Source: Methylococcaceae bacterium
GTDB lineage: Bacteria > Pseudomonadota > Gammaproteobacteria > Methylococcales > Methylomonadaceae
Assembly (NCBI GenBank): GCA_030693065.1
Contig: JAUYBL010000007.1
Location: 142,710 to 206,709 of the forward strand
DNA: 64,000 nt
Reading direction: 5' to 3'
The notes under the pieces were generated by a model that saw nothing but the letters and a program-made list of their open reading frames with translations, made no database searches and was not told where the DNA came from. Positions 56,017 to 64,000 of this stretch are shown one piece after another. The translations under genes and the position numbers were made by a program. The first letter of the stretch is position 1, and each line of letters begins with the position of its first letter.

Positions 56017-56030
56017 TATGCCTAGGCATA
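56017..56030. promoter_or_regulatory. Palindrome TATGCCTAGGCATA upstream of glnA
   Basis: A perfect 14-bp palindrome lies 45 bp before the glnA ATG, in the promoter or leader. It could be an operator or part of a hairpin. I know no regulator with this exact site. Confidence 0.4.
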
Positions 56031-56074
56031 GAAAAACACTGAATTCATAAACCATATTCCTGGAGGCAAGATAA

Positions 56075-57484
56075 ATGTCCGTAGAAAACGTACTCAAATT
56101 GATACAAGATAATGACGTTAAATTCGTCGATTTTCGTTTTTGTGATACCCGCGGTAAAGAGCAGCACGTCACCTTCCCAGCTCATACTATTGATGAAGAC
56201 ACTTTCGAAGAAGGCAATATGTTTGACGGTTCGTCAATTGCCGGCTGGAAACACATTAACGAATCAGACATGATCCTGATGCCTGATCCAGAAAGTGCTG
56301 TTATGGATCCTTTCTTTGACGATAACACGCTGATTTTACGTTGCGACATCATTGAACCTAAAAACATGCAAGGCTACGAGCGCGATCCACGCTCCATCGC
56401 CAAACGTGCTGAAAAATACCTACAATCAACCGGCATTGCCGACACTGCTTTCTTCGGCCCAGAAAATGAATTCTTCGTATTCGATGATATTCGTTGGGGC
56501 AACGACATGAGCGGTTCTTTCTTCAAAATTGATTCTCAAGAAGCCGGATGGAACTCAGAAAAAGTCTATCCTGACGGCAACATCGGTCACCGCCCAGGCG
56601 TTAAAGGCGGTTATTTCCCCGTACCACCGGTTGATTCATTCCAAGACATGCGTTCTGCCATGTGCTTAACCTTGGAAGATATGGGCCAAGTGGTTGAAGT
56701 ACATCACCACGAAGTTGCGACCGCAGGTCAATGCGAAATCGGCGTTAGATTTAACACTTTAGTTAAAAAAGCCGATGAAGTATTAGAACTTAAATATGTT
56801 GTTGCTAACGTCGCCCATGCCTACGGCAAAACAGCTACCTTTATGCCAAAACCGATGGTTGGCGACAACGGCAGCGGTATGCACGTTCACCAATCTTTAG
56901 CTAAAAACGGCGTGAATCTGTTTTCTGGTGACTTGTACGGCGGCTTGTCTGAAACAGCCTTGTATTACATCGGCGGCATCATCAAACACGCTAAAGCTTT
57001 GAATGCATTCACCAACGCATCAACCAACAGCTACAAACGTCTGGTTCCAGGCTTTGAAGCGCCTGTTATGTTGGCTTATTCTGCACGTAACCGCTCTGCG
57101 TCTATTCGTATTCCTTATGTTGTTAATCCTAGAGGACGTCGTATCGAAGTGCGCTTCCCAGACTCAACAGCAAACCCATATTTAGCGTTTGCAGCAATGT
57201 TGATGGCTGGCTTGGACGGCATCCAAAACAAAATTCATCCAGGCGAAGCGATGGATAAAGATTTGTATGACCTGCCACCAGAAGAAGAAAAAGCAATTCC
57301 ACAAGTGTGTCATGCCCTTGACCAAGCTCTTGAAGCATTGGATCAAGACCGCGACTTTTTAACACGCGGCGGTGTTTTCACTAATGACTCAATTGATGGT
57401 TACATTAAATTGAAAATGGAAGAAGTGACTCGTCTGCGTATGAGCACTCACCCAGTTGAATACGACATGTATTACAGCCTATAA
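56075..57484 (+). CDS. glnA: Glutamine synthetase, type I
   Basis: This 469-residue enzyme joins ammonia to glutamate using ATP. Landmarks are [46 protein letters not shown], the [11 protein letters not shown] metal site, [27 protein letters not shown] and the adenylylation tyrosine in [11 protein letters not shown], which is typical of the GSI-beta form controlled by GlnE. CTGGAGGCAAG precedes the ATG. It diverges from the glnK-amtB set. Confidence 0.98.
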   Translation: MSVENVLKLIQDNDVKFVDFRFCDTRGKEQHVTFPAHTIDEDTFEEGNMFDGSSIAGWKHINESDMILMPDPESAVMDPFFDDNTLILRCDIIEPKNMQGYERDPRSIAKRAEKYLQSTGIADTAFFGPENEFFVFDDIRWGNDMSGSFFKIDSQEAGWNSEKVYPDGNIGHRPGVKGGYFPVPPVDSFQDMRSAMCLTLEDMGQVVEVHHHEVATAGQCEIGVRFNTLVKKADEVLELKYVVANVAHAYGKTATFMPKPMVGDNGSGMHVHQSLAKNGVNLFSGDLYGGLSETALYYIGGIIKHAKALNAFTNASTNSYKRLVPGFEAPVMLAYSARNRSASIRIPYVVNPRGRRIEVRFPDSTANPYLAFAAMLMAGLDGIQNKIHPGEAMDKDLYDLPPEEEKAIPQVCHALDQALEALDQDRDFLTRGGVFTNDSIDGYIKLKMEEVTRLRMSTHPVEYDMYYSL

Positions 57485-57522
57485 AGTTTAAGCCTACTTC
57501 AATGTAGGCTGATTCTGATAAG

Positions 57523-57558
57523 AAAAACCCCGCAAGCCGTCTGGCTGCGGGGTTTTTT
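57523..57558 (+). terminator. Terminator of glnA
   Basis: AAAAACCCCGCA pairs with TGCGGGGTTTTTT, with GCC/GGC closing the loop, then a T6 tract. A smaller hairpin AGCCTAC/GTAGGCT lies just before it at 57491-57510. Confidence 0.93.
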
Positions 57559-57660
57559 GTGTTTTGGAGTAATTAAAAGTTTCGATTACGCATTCATTCA
57601 TCGTTAAGGTTAACGTTGGCATTCTGTAGTCTCTGATCACTACTTACCAAGGAACCACCT

Positions 57661-58098
57661 ATGAAAAACAAAATTATTTTAATTTCATTATTAATGGCCT
57701 CTAGCTCAGTGTGGGCCGATACCAGTCTGTTGGAAAGTGCTGGTAAACAAACAATAAAAAATGCAGCAACAGCGGCTGCCCCCAAAGAAGCAATTGAAGG
57801 TGTTGACGCTGCTGGTCAAACATTAGAAAAAGCAAAAGACATAAAAGGTGTGGTGGAAACTGCTCCAGCGGCGGTTCAAGAACAAGCCGTCGACACTGTT
57901 AAGGGAACCGTTACCGACAAAGTTGAAGCAGCAACTCCTTCAGAAGTGAAACAAGGCACTGAAACTGTAAAAAAAGCCAAAAAAAGCGCTAAAAAACTGA
58001 AAACAAAGGTACCGACATCTACCACCGAAGCGACCAAAGCAGTTGAAGGTGAAGCTAAAGAAAAAGCAGCTGAAAAGGCACTGGATTTAGTTAAATAA
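57661..58098 (+). CDS. Exported Ala/Lys-rich small protein of unknown function
   Basis: This 145-residue protein has a signal peptide (1-19, ending SVWA before DTSL). The rest is helical, with many Lys, Glu, Ala and Val (GVVETAPAAVQEQAVDTVKG, KKAKKSAKKLKTKVPTS) and pseudo-repeats of a VKxxVEAA/KxKAxEKA type. I recognise no domain. It could be a periplasmic chaperone-like or nucleic-acid-binding protein. AAGGAACC precedes the ATG; a terminator follows at 58162-58186. Confidence 0.7.
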   Translation: MKNKIILISLLMASSSVWADTSLLESAGKQTIKNAATAAAPKEAIEGVDAAGQTLEKAKDIKGVVETAPAAVQEQAVDTVKGTVTDKVEAATPSEVKQGTETVKKAKKSAKKLKTKVPTSTTEATKAVEGEAKEKAAEKALDLVK

Positions 58099-58161
58099 TC
58101 TTCAATTACTACCCAGTCAATTCTTGCAGTATATGTGAAGTTGACTTGGTATTTGATTAAT

Positions 58162-58186
58162 AAAACGGCCCGGAAGGGCCGTTTTT
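58162..58186 (+). terminator. Terminator after the Ala/Lys-rich protein
   Basis: AAAACGGCCC pairs with GGGCCGTTTT around GGAA, followed by T-rich sequence. It also faces the minus-strand SLATT-like gene. Confidence 0.88.
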
Positions 58187-58344
58187 GTTGGGTGGGTTGG
58201 TCAAGGAGTTTTCGTTAACGCTTACCGTAAGCCTGATTAGCCTGGAAACCAGTGCCTGATATGTCGGCTTACTTGGGATAAATGGTGTCGGCTTGATTAG
58301 ATATGACCATTTGTTGACCCACTTGATCGTTCTAAAAATTACCA

Positions 58345-58974
58345 CTACTTGCCTTGCGCGCTGCCACGAGCATCTATTGAGCTCTGATACTTGGCCAGTT
58401 CGGCCAGTAACGTTTCACCCCATCGGCCGGTCTCGGATATTGTTGCCGTGTGTAAGCTGTCGGCATAAGCGAGTATCAACGAAAAGCCCTCAGCAATCTC
58501 GGCATCGGTTTCATGGGTGCCAGCCAAGTATTTACACCAATTAACTCTGGAGGCGGTGATAAGCTTTTCGAGCTGCAGTTGCATAGACACAAACCTTATA
58601 TGACCGTCGGTGCCGCCAAATAAGGAGTTCGCAGCCAGGCAGCTTGCCGCGCCGGCAAGAAAAACGTAGCCGTATTGTTCCCAATCTTTAAACATATGCA
58701 CATCTGGTAACAAAGGCAGCAGCAAACCAATCGAGCCGAGCAACCAAGCGGTAAAACGTGATAGTCCGGATATTAATGCCCGCGTACCTCGGCGGCGATA
58801 GTAATAATTGACCTCGGCTTCGGCAAGATTATCGACAGCAGCGAATAAGCCGGATAAAGACTCAAGCACGTTTTGCTTATCCCATTTGAGAGCTTCGAGT
58901 TTGTCTCTGAAGGCATTAATTCGCCTTGGATCTTCCGGGCGCAGGCGCTGTAAGAATTTTTTTATACTTATCAT
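58345..58974 (-). CDS. SLATT-like two-span membrane protein
   Basis: This 209-residue protein has two membrane spans (about 68-90, FTAWLLGSIGLLLPLLP, and 103-118, GYVFLAGAASCLAANSL) next to a charged helix VNYYYRRRGTRALISGLSRF and a long helical C-terminal part. This matches the SLATT (SMODS/SLOG-associating 2TM effector) pattern. SLATT proteins are often found with nucleotide-sensing defence enzymes; here none is adjacent, so its role is open. It stands alone on the minus strand. Confidence 0.7.
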   Translation of the reverse strand: MISIKKFLQRLRPEDPRRINAFRDKLEALKWDKQNVLESLSGLFAAVDNLAEAEVNYYYRRRGTRALISGLSRFTAWLLGSIGLLLPLLPDVHMFKDWEQYGYVFLAGAASCLAANSLFGGTDGHIRFVSMQLQLEKLITASRVNWCKYLAGTHETDAEIAEGFSLILAYADSLHTATISETGRWGETLLAELAKYQSSIDARGSAQGK

Positions 58975-59163
58975 GAGCGTTTCTCCAAAGCATTGTCACT
59001 TCTCGGATAAGAAGTAACAAACATGCTGTCTAAGTGGTAATCGTATCATTCATAACTTAGCATCGTACTAACAACCTGACGTTGATACAGCGCCACACAA
59101 ATCTCGCCCGTAGGCAGTTAGTATGCGAGGATAATCCAAGCTCAATTATTTCTTGGAAAAAAC

Positions 59164-60012
59164 ATGAAACAAGATTATTTTTTGACTTCCGCCTATGGCG
59201 TGCGCATGCCCCGGATAATTTACGGCACAGCCTGGAAGCAGGAACGCACCGCAGCGTTGGTAGAACAGGCGATCGAAACAGGTTTTCGCGGTATCGACAC
59301 GGCTTGCCAGCCCAAACACTATAACGAAATCGGTGTCGGCGAGGGCGTTGCCGCTTGTTTAGCGCGAGGATTAGAGCGCGCCGAGATTTATCTGCAAACC
59401 AAGTTCACGCCATTGAATGGCCACGATCCGCTTCGTGTCCCTTATGACGTCAAAGCCAGCCTGAGCGACCAAGTCGCACAATCGTTTCAGATGTCGCTAA
59501 AAAACCTGCAAACCACTTATCTGGATAGTCTGGTGCTGCATTCGCCGCTGGCAAACGCGCGAGACATGCTGAAAGTTTGGCAGGCACTGGAATCGATTTT
59601 TCACGATGGTGGCACCAAGCAACTGGGTATCAGCAACTGCTACGATTTAAAACAGCTTGAAGAGTTGTATCGAACCATAGATGTCAAACCAGCTGTGCTG
59701 CAAAACCGTTTTTATGCCGATACCCAATACGATCTCGACATCCGCGACTTTTGCCGACACCAGCAAATAATCTATCAAAGCTTCTGGACGCTAACCGCCA
59801 ATCCCAACATATTGGCGCATGCCACACTGCAAAACCTGGCGACGAAATACCGGCGCAGCGCCGCCCAGGTGTTTTATCGCTATTTAACCCAGATCGGAAT
59901 TATTCCATTAACCGGCACCAGTTCGGTTGAACATATGCGGCAAGATTTGGCGATATTTGAATTTGCATTGACTGCCGAGGAATGTGCTGGGGTGAAAATG
60001 TTGTTGTATTAA
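59164..60012 (+). CDS. Aldo/keto reductase
   Basis: This 282-residue NADPH-dependent reductase has the catalytic tetrad: Asp and Tyr in GIDTACQPKHYNE, Lys in YLQTKFTPL and His in LVLHSPLANA. The cofactor site near GTSSVEHMRQDL is present. Compared with the usual family it is shorter at the C-terminus (about 30 residues). The substrate cannot be told from sequence. No neighbours suggest a pathway. Confidence 0.9.
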   Translation: MKQDYFLTSAYGVRMPRIIYGTAWKQERTAALVEQAIETGFRGIDTACQPKHYNEIGVGEGVAACLARGLERAEIYLQTKFTPLNGHDPLRVPYDVKASLSDQVAQSFQMSLKNLQTTYLDSLVLHSPLANARDMLKVWQALESIFHDGGTKQLGISNCYDLKQLEELYRTIDVKPAVLQNRFYADTQYDLDIRDFCRHQQIIYQSFWTLTANPNILAHATLQNLATKYRRSAAQVFYRYLTQIGIIPLTGTSSVEHMRQDLAIFEFALTAEECAGVKMLLY

Positions 60013-60060
60013 TTTTGTAGATACTCTACTCAAAGCCAAAGATATTTCGTTGGTTATTCT

Positions 60061-60342
60061 TTATCCGAGCTCTGTGGGAATAGCATATATCCGAGTGTCT
60101 GGACCGGAATCGAGAGCTTTAGGCTCAAGCCTCGCAAACTTAAACCATTCTCTATGCGACAGGCCGGGTGGCAATAACAGCACACCCATGAGCGCAATGA
60201 CGCTGGTTTCAGCGATGCCTTTGATTCCTGCCAGTAAAGTGAGGGTTTGCTTCAGTTCGGGATAATAATCAACCAAAAGCAGTATCACAGCCGTTAAGCG
60301 ATCAATACGTTTTTTCCAGCGGTGTAAAAGCCGGGTTGACAT
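60061..60342 (-). pseudogene. Remnant of an IS110-type transposase (C-terminal part)
   Basis: This 93-residue frame matches the IS110/IS116/IS902 C-terminal region: PELKQTLTLLAGIKGIAETS, VIALMGVLL and GLSHREWFKFARLEP. The N-terminal catalytic DEDD domain is absent, and no continuation was found upstream on this strand. It is a decayed insertion sequence. Confidence 0.72.
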
Positions 60343-60395
60343 CGCGCAGCACTGTTTTTTTGGGTTTCATGCGTGGCGCCAGACTTTGGGAGCGC

Positions 60396-60445
60396 AAAGA
60401 AAAATTCCTCGCCCCCCTGGTGCGAGAACCCAATTCTAAATCCCC
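60396..60445. repeat. Degenerate copy of the RAYT-arm repeat
   Basis: GCAAAGAAAAATTCCTCGCC and GGTGCGAGAACCCAATTC match the reverse complement of 9205-9254 at about 80 percent by eye. It lies next to the IS110 remnant. Confidence 0.55.
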
Positions 60446-60581
60446 CGCACTAGCAACACTTCAACTACAAAACGGCTCAACGCCTACCATCCATAACACC
60501 AGTGCCCCTTCCCTACGGCTATGACGTTGATCTGAGTCAAAAACTTTTCATCATCACCAGTCGGAATTGGTCCCTATAAAC

Positions 60582-60947
60582 TCACTTTATCCCGTTATTT
60601 ATTGGCTTATTATCATTCAATGCATACCAGCCGATAGTAATTCTGTAGACCATCCACACCACGGTAATAAGCAGCGTAAACAGCCCGATGCCCAATTCAA
60701 AAGTAACTCCGGAAATTGCAAAGCCTGCCAGGGTGACCCAGGTGGTTTTGATTTGCCAGTTGAAGTGGGATTCCAGCCAAGTGCCCTGGACTTCATTGCG
60801 TTTCCAGAAGTTAACCGCCACGCCTAACAATAATGGCAAGCCTGCCAGCATGAAAGTGAGTGCCTGACTCAGGTAAACCCCCGCGGTTAGAAGTTTTAAT
60901 GTCTGTAATTTCTCAGGCGTTTTTTGTTCAGTTGATACATCATTCAT
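60582..60947 (-). CDS. DUF4870-like membrane protein
   Basis: This 121-residue protein has three likely spans (about 25-47, LSQALTFMLAGLPLLLGVAV; 68-82; 85-107, FELGIGLFTLLITVVWMVYR) and the DUF4870 mark EVQGTWLESHFNWQIKTTW between the first and second. Function is unknown. TTAAGATG-type context; AAGGTTT precedes the ATG. Confidence 0.75.
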   Translation of the reverse strand: MNDVSTEQKTPEKLQTLKLLTAGVYLSQALTFMLAGLPLLLGVAVNFWKRNEVQGTWLESHFNWQIKTTWVTLAGFAISGVTFELGIGLFTLLITVVWMVYRITIGWYALNDNKPINNGIK

Positions 60948-61120
60948 CTTAAACCTTCCTATTCGATTTTTTTGTTGATTGAACTGGCCGCAAACTTATG
61001 AGTTGAATCTAAGCAGGATTTCATATAGCTCCAGCCTCGCATATGACAAATAGACTGTACAAGCAAGATAGGATTAAGTCTGTACGCTAAGGAACATAGG
61101 TAATTTTTCTGGAAAATTGT

Positions 61121-61150
61121 CAAAAAAAATCCCGCTTATTAGCGGGATTT
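61121..61150 (-). terminator. Terminator after the TIGR04073 gene
   Basis: AAATCCCGCT pairs with AGCGGGATTT around TATT, and the plus-strand A8 run (61122-61129) gives a U-tract for minus-strand transcripts. Confidence 0.9.
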
Positions 61151-61177
61151 AATGTAACGCCTTGATGAGTAAATCGA

Positions 61178-61747
61178 TTATTTTTTCATCTTATGTGTAA
61201 ATACAGCGTCCAATTTCTTGTTGGTATCTTGGCCATATTGATATTGATCATACCCCGGTGCCCGCGGCGGCACGGCTACAGGTGCAGATACGGTTGGCGC
61301 GACAACTTGTGCGGGCGGCGGTTCAACAGCGGCTACTGGTTGCGGCTCTGCTTGGCTTTTATCCAAACGAAAAACGTTGCCATAAGTGGTATCTACATCA
61401 AAGTCGTCCCAGATGTATGAAGGGTGAACAATGGGCGTAGTGGGGAGCGGAAAGGTTATCAAATCAGCAATGCCCGAACCCATTCGTCCGGTCATATGAA
61501 TGATGCCTTTGAGAAAGCCACCAAACACACCGTAAAAGAAGTTAGTCTGATTAACGTTGTTGACGATATTTTTGGGAAATTCCAACGGTGCGCTCACTAT
61601 ATTGGTAAAACCGTTTAAGGCTTTATTGCCAATCTTGCTGCCATAGCTGGCCTGCTCGTTTGCCTCTTCTGCCTGGGCTAATGGAACGGTAACCGCCAGC
61701 AAGCCAGTAACTAATAAAATGTTAACAATGCGATGTGAGGTGGCCAT
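61178..61747 (-). CDS. Exosortase-system-associated protein, TIGR04073 family
   Basis: This 189-residue exported protein has a signal peptide (1-26, ending AQA) and the TIGR04073 pattern: KIGNKALNGFTNIVSAPLEF, PKNIVNNVNQTN, FGGFLKGIIHMTGRMGSG and ADLITFPLPTTPIVHP. Such proteins occur in genomes with exosortase/PEP-CTERM sorting. The rest is Pro/Ala/Val-rich (AAVEPPPAQVVAPTVSAPVA) and ends in HKMKK. A TATACT -10 box lies at 61785-61790. It supports the sorting system suggested by the lectin gene. Confidence 0.8.
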   Translation of the reverse strand: MATSHRIVNILLVTGLLAVTVPLAQAEEANEQASYGSKIGNKALNGFTNIVSAPLEFPKNIVNNVNQTNFFYGVFGGFLKGIIHMTGRMGSGIADLITFPLPTTPIVHPSYIWDDFDVDTTYGNVFRLDKSQAEPQPVAAVEPPPAQVVAPTVSAPVAVPPRAPGYDQYQYGQDTNKKLDAVFTHKMKK

Positions 61748-61804
61748 TTTGTAAATCCTTGGGTCAAGTTTAACGATGGGCTTGAGTATAGCAGAGCTTT
61801 TTAG

Positions 61805-64000
61805 TTACTTTTTAAAGGCCTTGGCAAAAGCATTCGCCATGCTGCTTGGTGCTGGCGGCTGTTGGTTGACCTTATTAACAGCTTTTTGCTGGTTGTGATT
61901 AGGTTTACGTTCAGGCTTGCTCGCGGGGCTAATTTCCGGCTGCGATTTCATCGAAAGCGAGATTCTTTTACGCTCTACATCAACCTCCAACACTTTCACT
62001 TTTACCATGTCGCCGGTTTTAACCGCTTCTCTTGGATCTTTGATAAACGTGTCTGACAAATGCGAGATATGCACCAGGCCATCTTGATGCACGCCAATAT
62101 CAACAAAAGCACCGAAGTTAGCAACGTTGGTAACGACACCTTCCAGGCTCATGCCGGGTTGTAGGTCGGTAATTTTTTCGATACCGGCTTTAAATTCGAC
62201 GCTTTTAAATTCCGGTCTGGGATCGCGACCCGGCTTTTCAAGTTCTTGCAGAATGTCGGTGACGGTCGGCAAACCAAAATGTTCATCAGTGAAATTGGCG
62301 GGATTTAGGCCGCGTAAAAACTGGCTTTGACCCAGCAGATCACGGATGGATTTGCCGGTGCTGCCGATGATAGCTTCTACGACCGGATAAGCCTCCGGGT
62401 GAACGGCTGAGGCATCCAGCGGATTGTCACCATTCATCACACGTAAAAATCCGGCCGCCTGTTCATAAGCTTTATCACCCAAACGCGGCACTTTTTTCAG
62501 TTGCTTACGGTTAGTAAATGGGCCGTTTTCATCACGGAAGGCAACAATGTTTTCACTGACGCTGGTCGATAAGCCGGACACTTGTTTCAACAATGCCACG
62601 GATGCGGTATTTACATCAACACCCACGGCATTTACGCAGTCTTCAACCACAGCATCCAGGCTCTTGGCCAGTTGCACCTGATTAACATCATGCTGATACT
62701 GGCCCACGCCAATAGATTTTGGATCGATTTTAACCAACTCTGCGAGCGGATCTTGTAAACGCCGGGCAATAGACACCGCGCCGCGTAACGACACATCAAG
62801 ATTAGGGAATTCTTTCGCGGCCAGCTCGGAAGCGGAATACACCGAAGCACCGGCTTCAGAGACGGTAATTTTGGTGAATTTAAGCGCAGCGTGGCGTTTC
62901 ATCAAGTCAGCCACCAGTTGATCGGTTTCGCGCGAGCCAGTGCCGTTGCCGATACTGACAAGATCAACATGATGCAGACCAATCAGTTTTGCCAAGGTTT
63001 CGATGGATTCATCCCATTGCTGTTTGGGAGGGTGCGGGTAAATGGTGTTGGTGGCCAATAATTTACCGGTGGCATCGACTATAGCGACTTTAACGCCGGT
63101 ACGTATGCCGGGATCAAGCCCCATTGTCGCTTTAGGCCCGGCCGGGGCTGCCAGTAATAAATCTTTTAAATTGCTGGCAAATACCCGAATCGCTTCCAAC
63201 TCTGCCGCTTCACGTAGCCGCAGCTTTAAATCCAGGTCAATACGGGTAAATAGTTTTATTTTCCAGGCAAACCGCGCAGTTTCAGCCAGCCAGGCATCGG
63301 CCGGTTTAGAGGTATCGGTGACGTTAAGATGCTTGCTGACAAACTGGGCGTAAAGATCGTGTTCGTCTTTCTCTTCCGCGCCGGGTTTTAGATTGATGCT
63401 TAATAAATCTTCATTGCGACCACGAAATAAGGCCAAAGCACGATGTGAAGGAATTTTATTGATGGCTTCTTGATAATCGAAATAATCCTGAAATTTCGCT
63501 GCGGCCTGTTCTTTACCGGCAACCACGGTGGCGTGCAGCATGCCTTTTAGCCAGATGCGTTCGCGCAATTCGGCCAATAATCCGGCATCTTCAGAAATGC
63601 GCTCCATGATGATTTGTCGAGCGCCATCCAGCGCAGCAGCCACATCGGGCACGGCTTTTTCTGCATCAACATAACTTAGTGCAGTTTGTTCGGGGATTAC
63701 GCTGCGATCGTCCAATATCGCATCTGCCAACGGTTCAAGCCCGGCTTCACGAGCAGTTTGCGCCTTGGTGCGGCGTTTGGGTTTATAGGGCAAATATAAA
63801 TCTTCCAACAGCGTTTTGGTATCGGCGTCTTTAATGGCATGTTCCAATTCGGGCGTGAGCTTGCCTTGGCTGCCGATGCTTTCCAAGATGGTTTTTCGTC
63901 GATCGTTAAGTTCTCTTAAATAGCTTAAACGCTCATCCAACATTCTTAATTGCGTGTCATCCAGGCCACCGGTGGCTTCTTTTCTATATCTGGAAATGAA
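61805..64000 (-). CDS. tex: RNA-binding transcription accessory protein Tex (5' part cut by window edge)
   Basis: The frame is open to the right edge, where residues [15 protein letters not shown] precede [12 protein letters not shown]; the true start lies outside. The visible 731 residues include the YqgF/RNase H-like core ([58 protein letters not shown]), the helix-hairpin-helix region ([41 protein letters not shown]) and a C-terminal S1 RNA-binding domain ([37 protein letters not shown]). Tex affects transcription and stress tolerance. It is followed by a short lysine-rich tail. Confidence 0.97.
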   Translation of the reverse strand, partial: FISRYRKEATGGLDDTQLRMLDERLSYLRELNDRRKTILESIGSQGKLTPELEHAIKDADTKTLLEDLYLPYKPKRRTKAQTAREAGLEPLADAILDDRSVIPEQTALSYVDAEKAVPDVAAALDGARQIIMERISEDAGLLAELRERIWLKGMLHATVVAGKEQAAAKFQDYFDYQEAINKIPSHRALALFRGRNEDLLSINLKPGAEEKDEHDLYAQFVSKHLNVTDTSKPADAWLAETARFAWKIKLFTRIDLDLKLRLREAAELEAIRVFASNLKDLLLAAPAGPKATMGLDPGIRTGVKVAIVDATGKLLATNTIYPHPPKQQWDESIETLAKLIGLHHVDLVSIGNGTGSRETDQLVADLMKRHAALKFTKITVSEAGASVYSASELAAKEFPNLDVSLRGAVSIARRLQDPLAELVKIDPKSIGVGQYQHDVNQVQLAKSLDAVVEDCVNAVGVDVNTASVALLKQVSGLSTSVSENIVAFRDENGPFTNRKQLKKVPRLGDKAYEQAAGFLRVMNGDNPLDASAVHPEAYPVVEAIIGSTGKSIRDLLGQSQFLRGLNPANFTDEHFGLPTVTDILQELEKPGRDPRPEFKSVEFKAGIEKITDLQPGMSLEGVVTNVANFGAFVDIGVHQDGLVHISHLSDTFIKDPREAVKTGDMVKVKVLEVDVERKRISLSMKSQPEISPASKPERKPNHNQQKAVNKVNQQPPAPSSMANAFAKAFKK

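Larger units (their letters stand above)
55712..56074. other. Divergent nitrogen control region, porin-glnK-amtB and glnA
   Basis: This 363-bp gap between divergent operons contains a sigma-54 promoter reading towards the porin, two NtrC-like sites 32 bp apart, and a 14-bp palindrome TATGCCTAGGCATA at 56017-56030 in front of glnA. No sigma-54 box with correct spacing was found for glnA, so glnA may use another promoter. No gene is supported in the gap. Confidence 0.65.

Overview
The window is a gammaproteobacterial chromosome segment of moderate GC content with densely packed housekeeping genes. Several traits together suggest a type I methanotroph-like organism (order Methylococcales): a periplasmic methanethiol oxidase, an exosortase-associated TIGR04073 protein, a VPxxP-CTERM lectin-like protein, an ornithine-lipid gene pair, and many GTAG-headed palindromic repeats. 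That placement is inference, because no rRNA or methane-oxidation gene is present. I found no tRNA, rRNA, CRISPR array or prophage.

Layout. 1-3100: sulfur/C1 block on the minus strand (mtoX partial, metY, a DUF4242 gene, a TetR regulator) with three look-alike operator sites. 3100-7000: a small membrane protein, a vanadium-haloperoxidase-like enzyme, apaG-apaH. 7000-9070: ankyrin protein and mpl. 9070-10560: a REP-associated tyrosine transposase (RAYT) flanked by REP hairpins and by two long inverted arms, one of which carries a nested repeat. 10560-15004: a DUF433/DUF5615 toxin-antitoxin pair whose toxin has a stop codon at the expected acidic residue, then gatC-gatA-Uma2-gatB. 15133-26461: a long cell-envelope run on the plus strand (mreB, mreC, mreD, mrdA, rodA, mltB, rlpA, dacA, dat, ybeD, lipB, lipA). 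26458-30114: minus-strand hydrolase, M14 peptidase, plsC/olsA-like and olsB genes, with an unlisted 45-codon plus-strand gene between them. 30633-38944: secreted KatG, two MITE-like elements, a heptad-repeat lipoprotein, a PhoPQ-like two-component system, a TonB-dependent receptor, and a haem lipoprotein. 38971-40819: a SUMF1-type protein and purC. 41029-48161: the CTERM lectin under a sigma-54 promoter, followed by pgaABCD for poly-N-acetylglucosamine. 48224-50613: HAD phosphatase, CPBP protease, YcgL, dcd. 50858-57484: a nitrogen block with two glnK-amtB pairs and an outer-membrane porin on one strand, divergent from glnA. 57661-64000: small secreted protein, SLATT-like protein, aldo/keto reductase, an IS110 remnant, DUF4870-like and TIGR04073 proteins, and tex (partial).

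How the genes work together. The nitrogen block looks like one regulon: a sigma-54 promoter and two NtrC-like sites 32 bp apart lie between porin-glnK-amtB-glnK-amtB and glnA. The mre/mrd/rod/dac/rlpA/mltB genes form the elongasome and its hydrolases. The lectin-pga region looks like an extracellular-matrix locus. The mtoX/DUF4242/tetR genes share an operator-like palindrome and may form a small regulon sensing a thiol or another electrophile; this is the best candidate for an undescribed regulatory unit here. The RAYT locus and the scattered GTAG hairpins show active or recent repeat spread.
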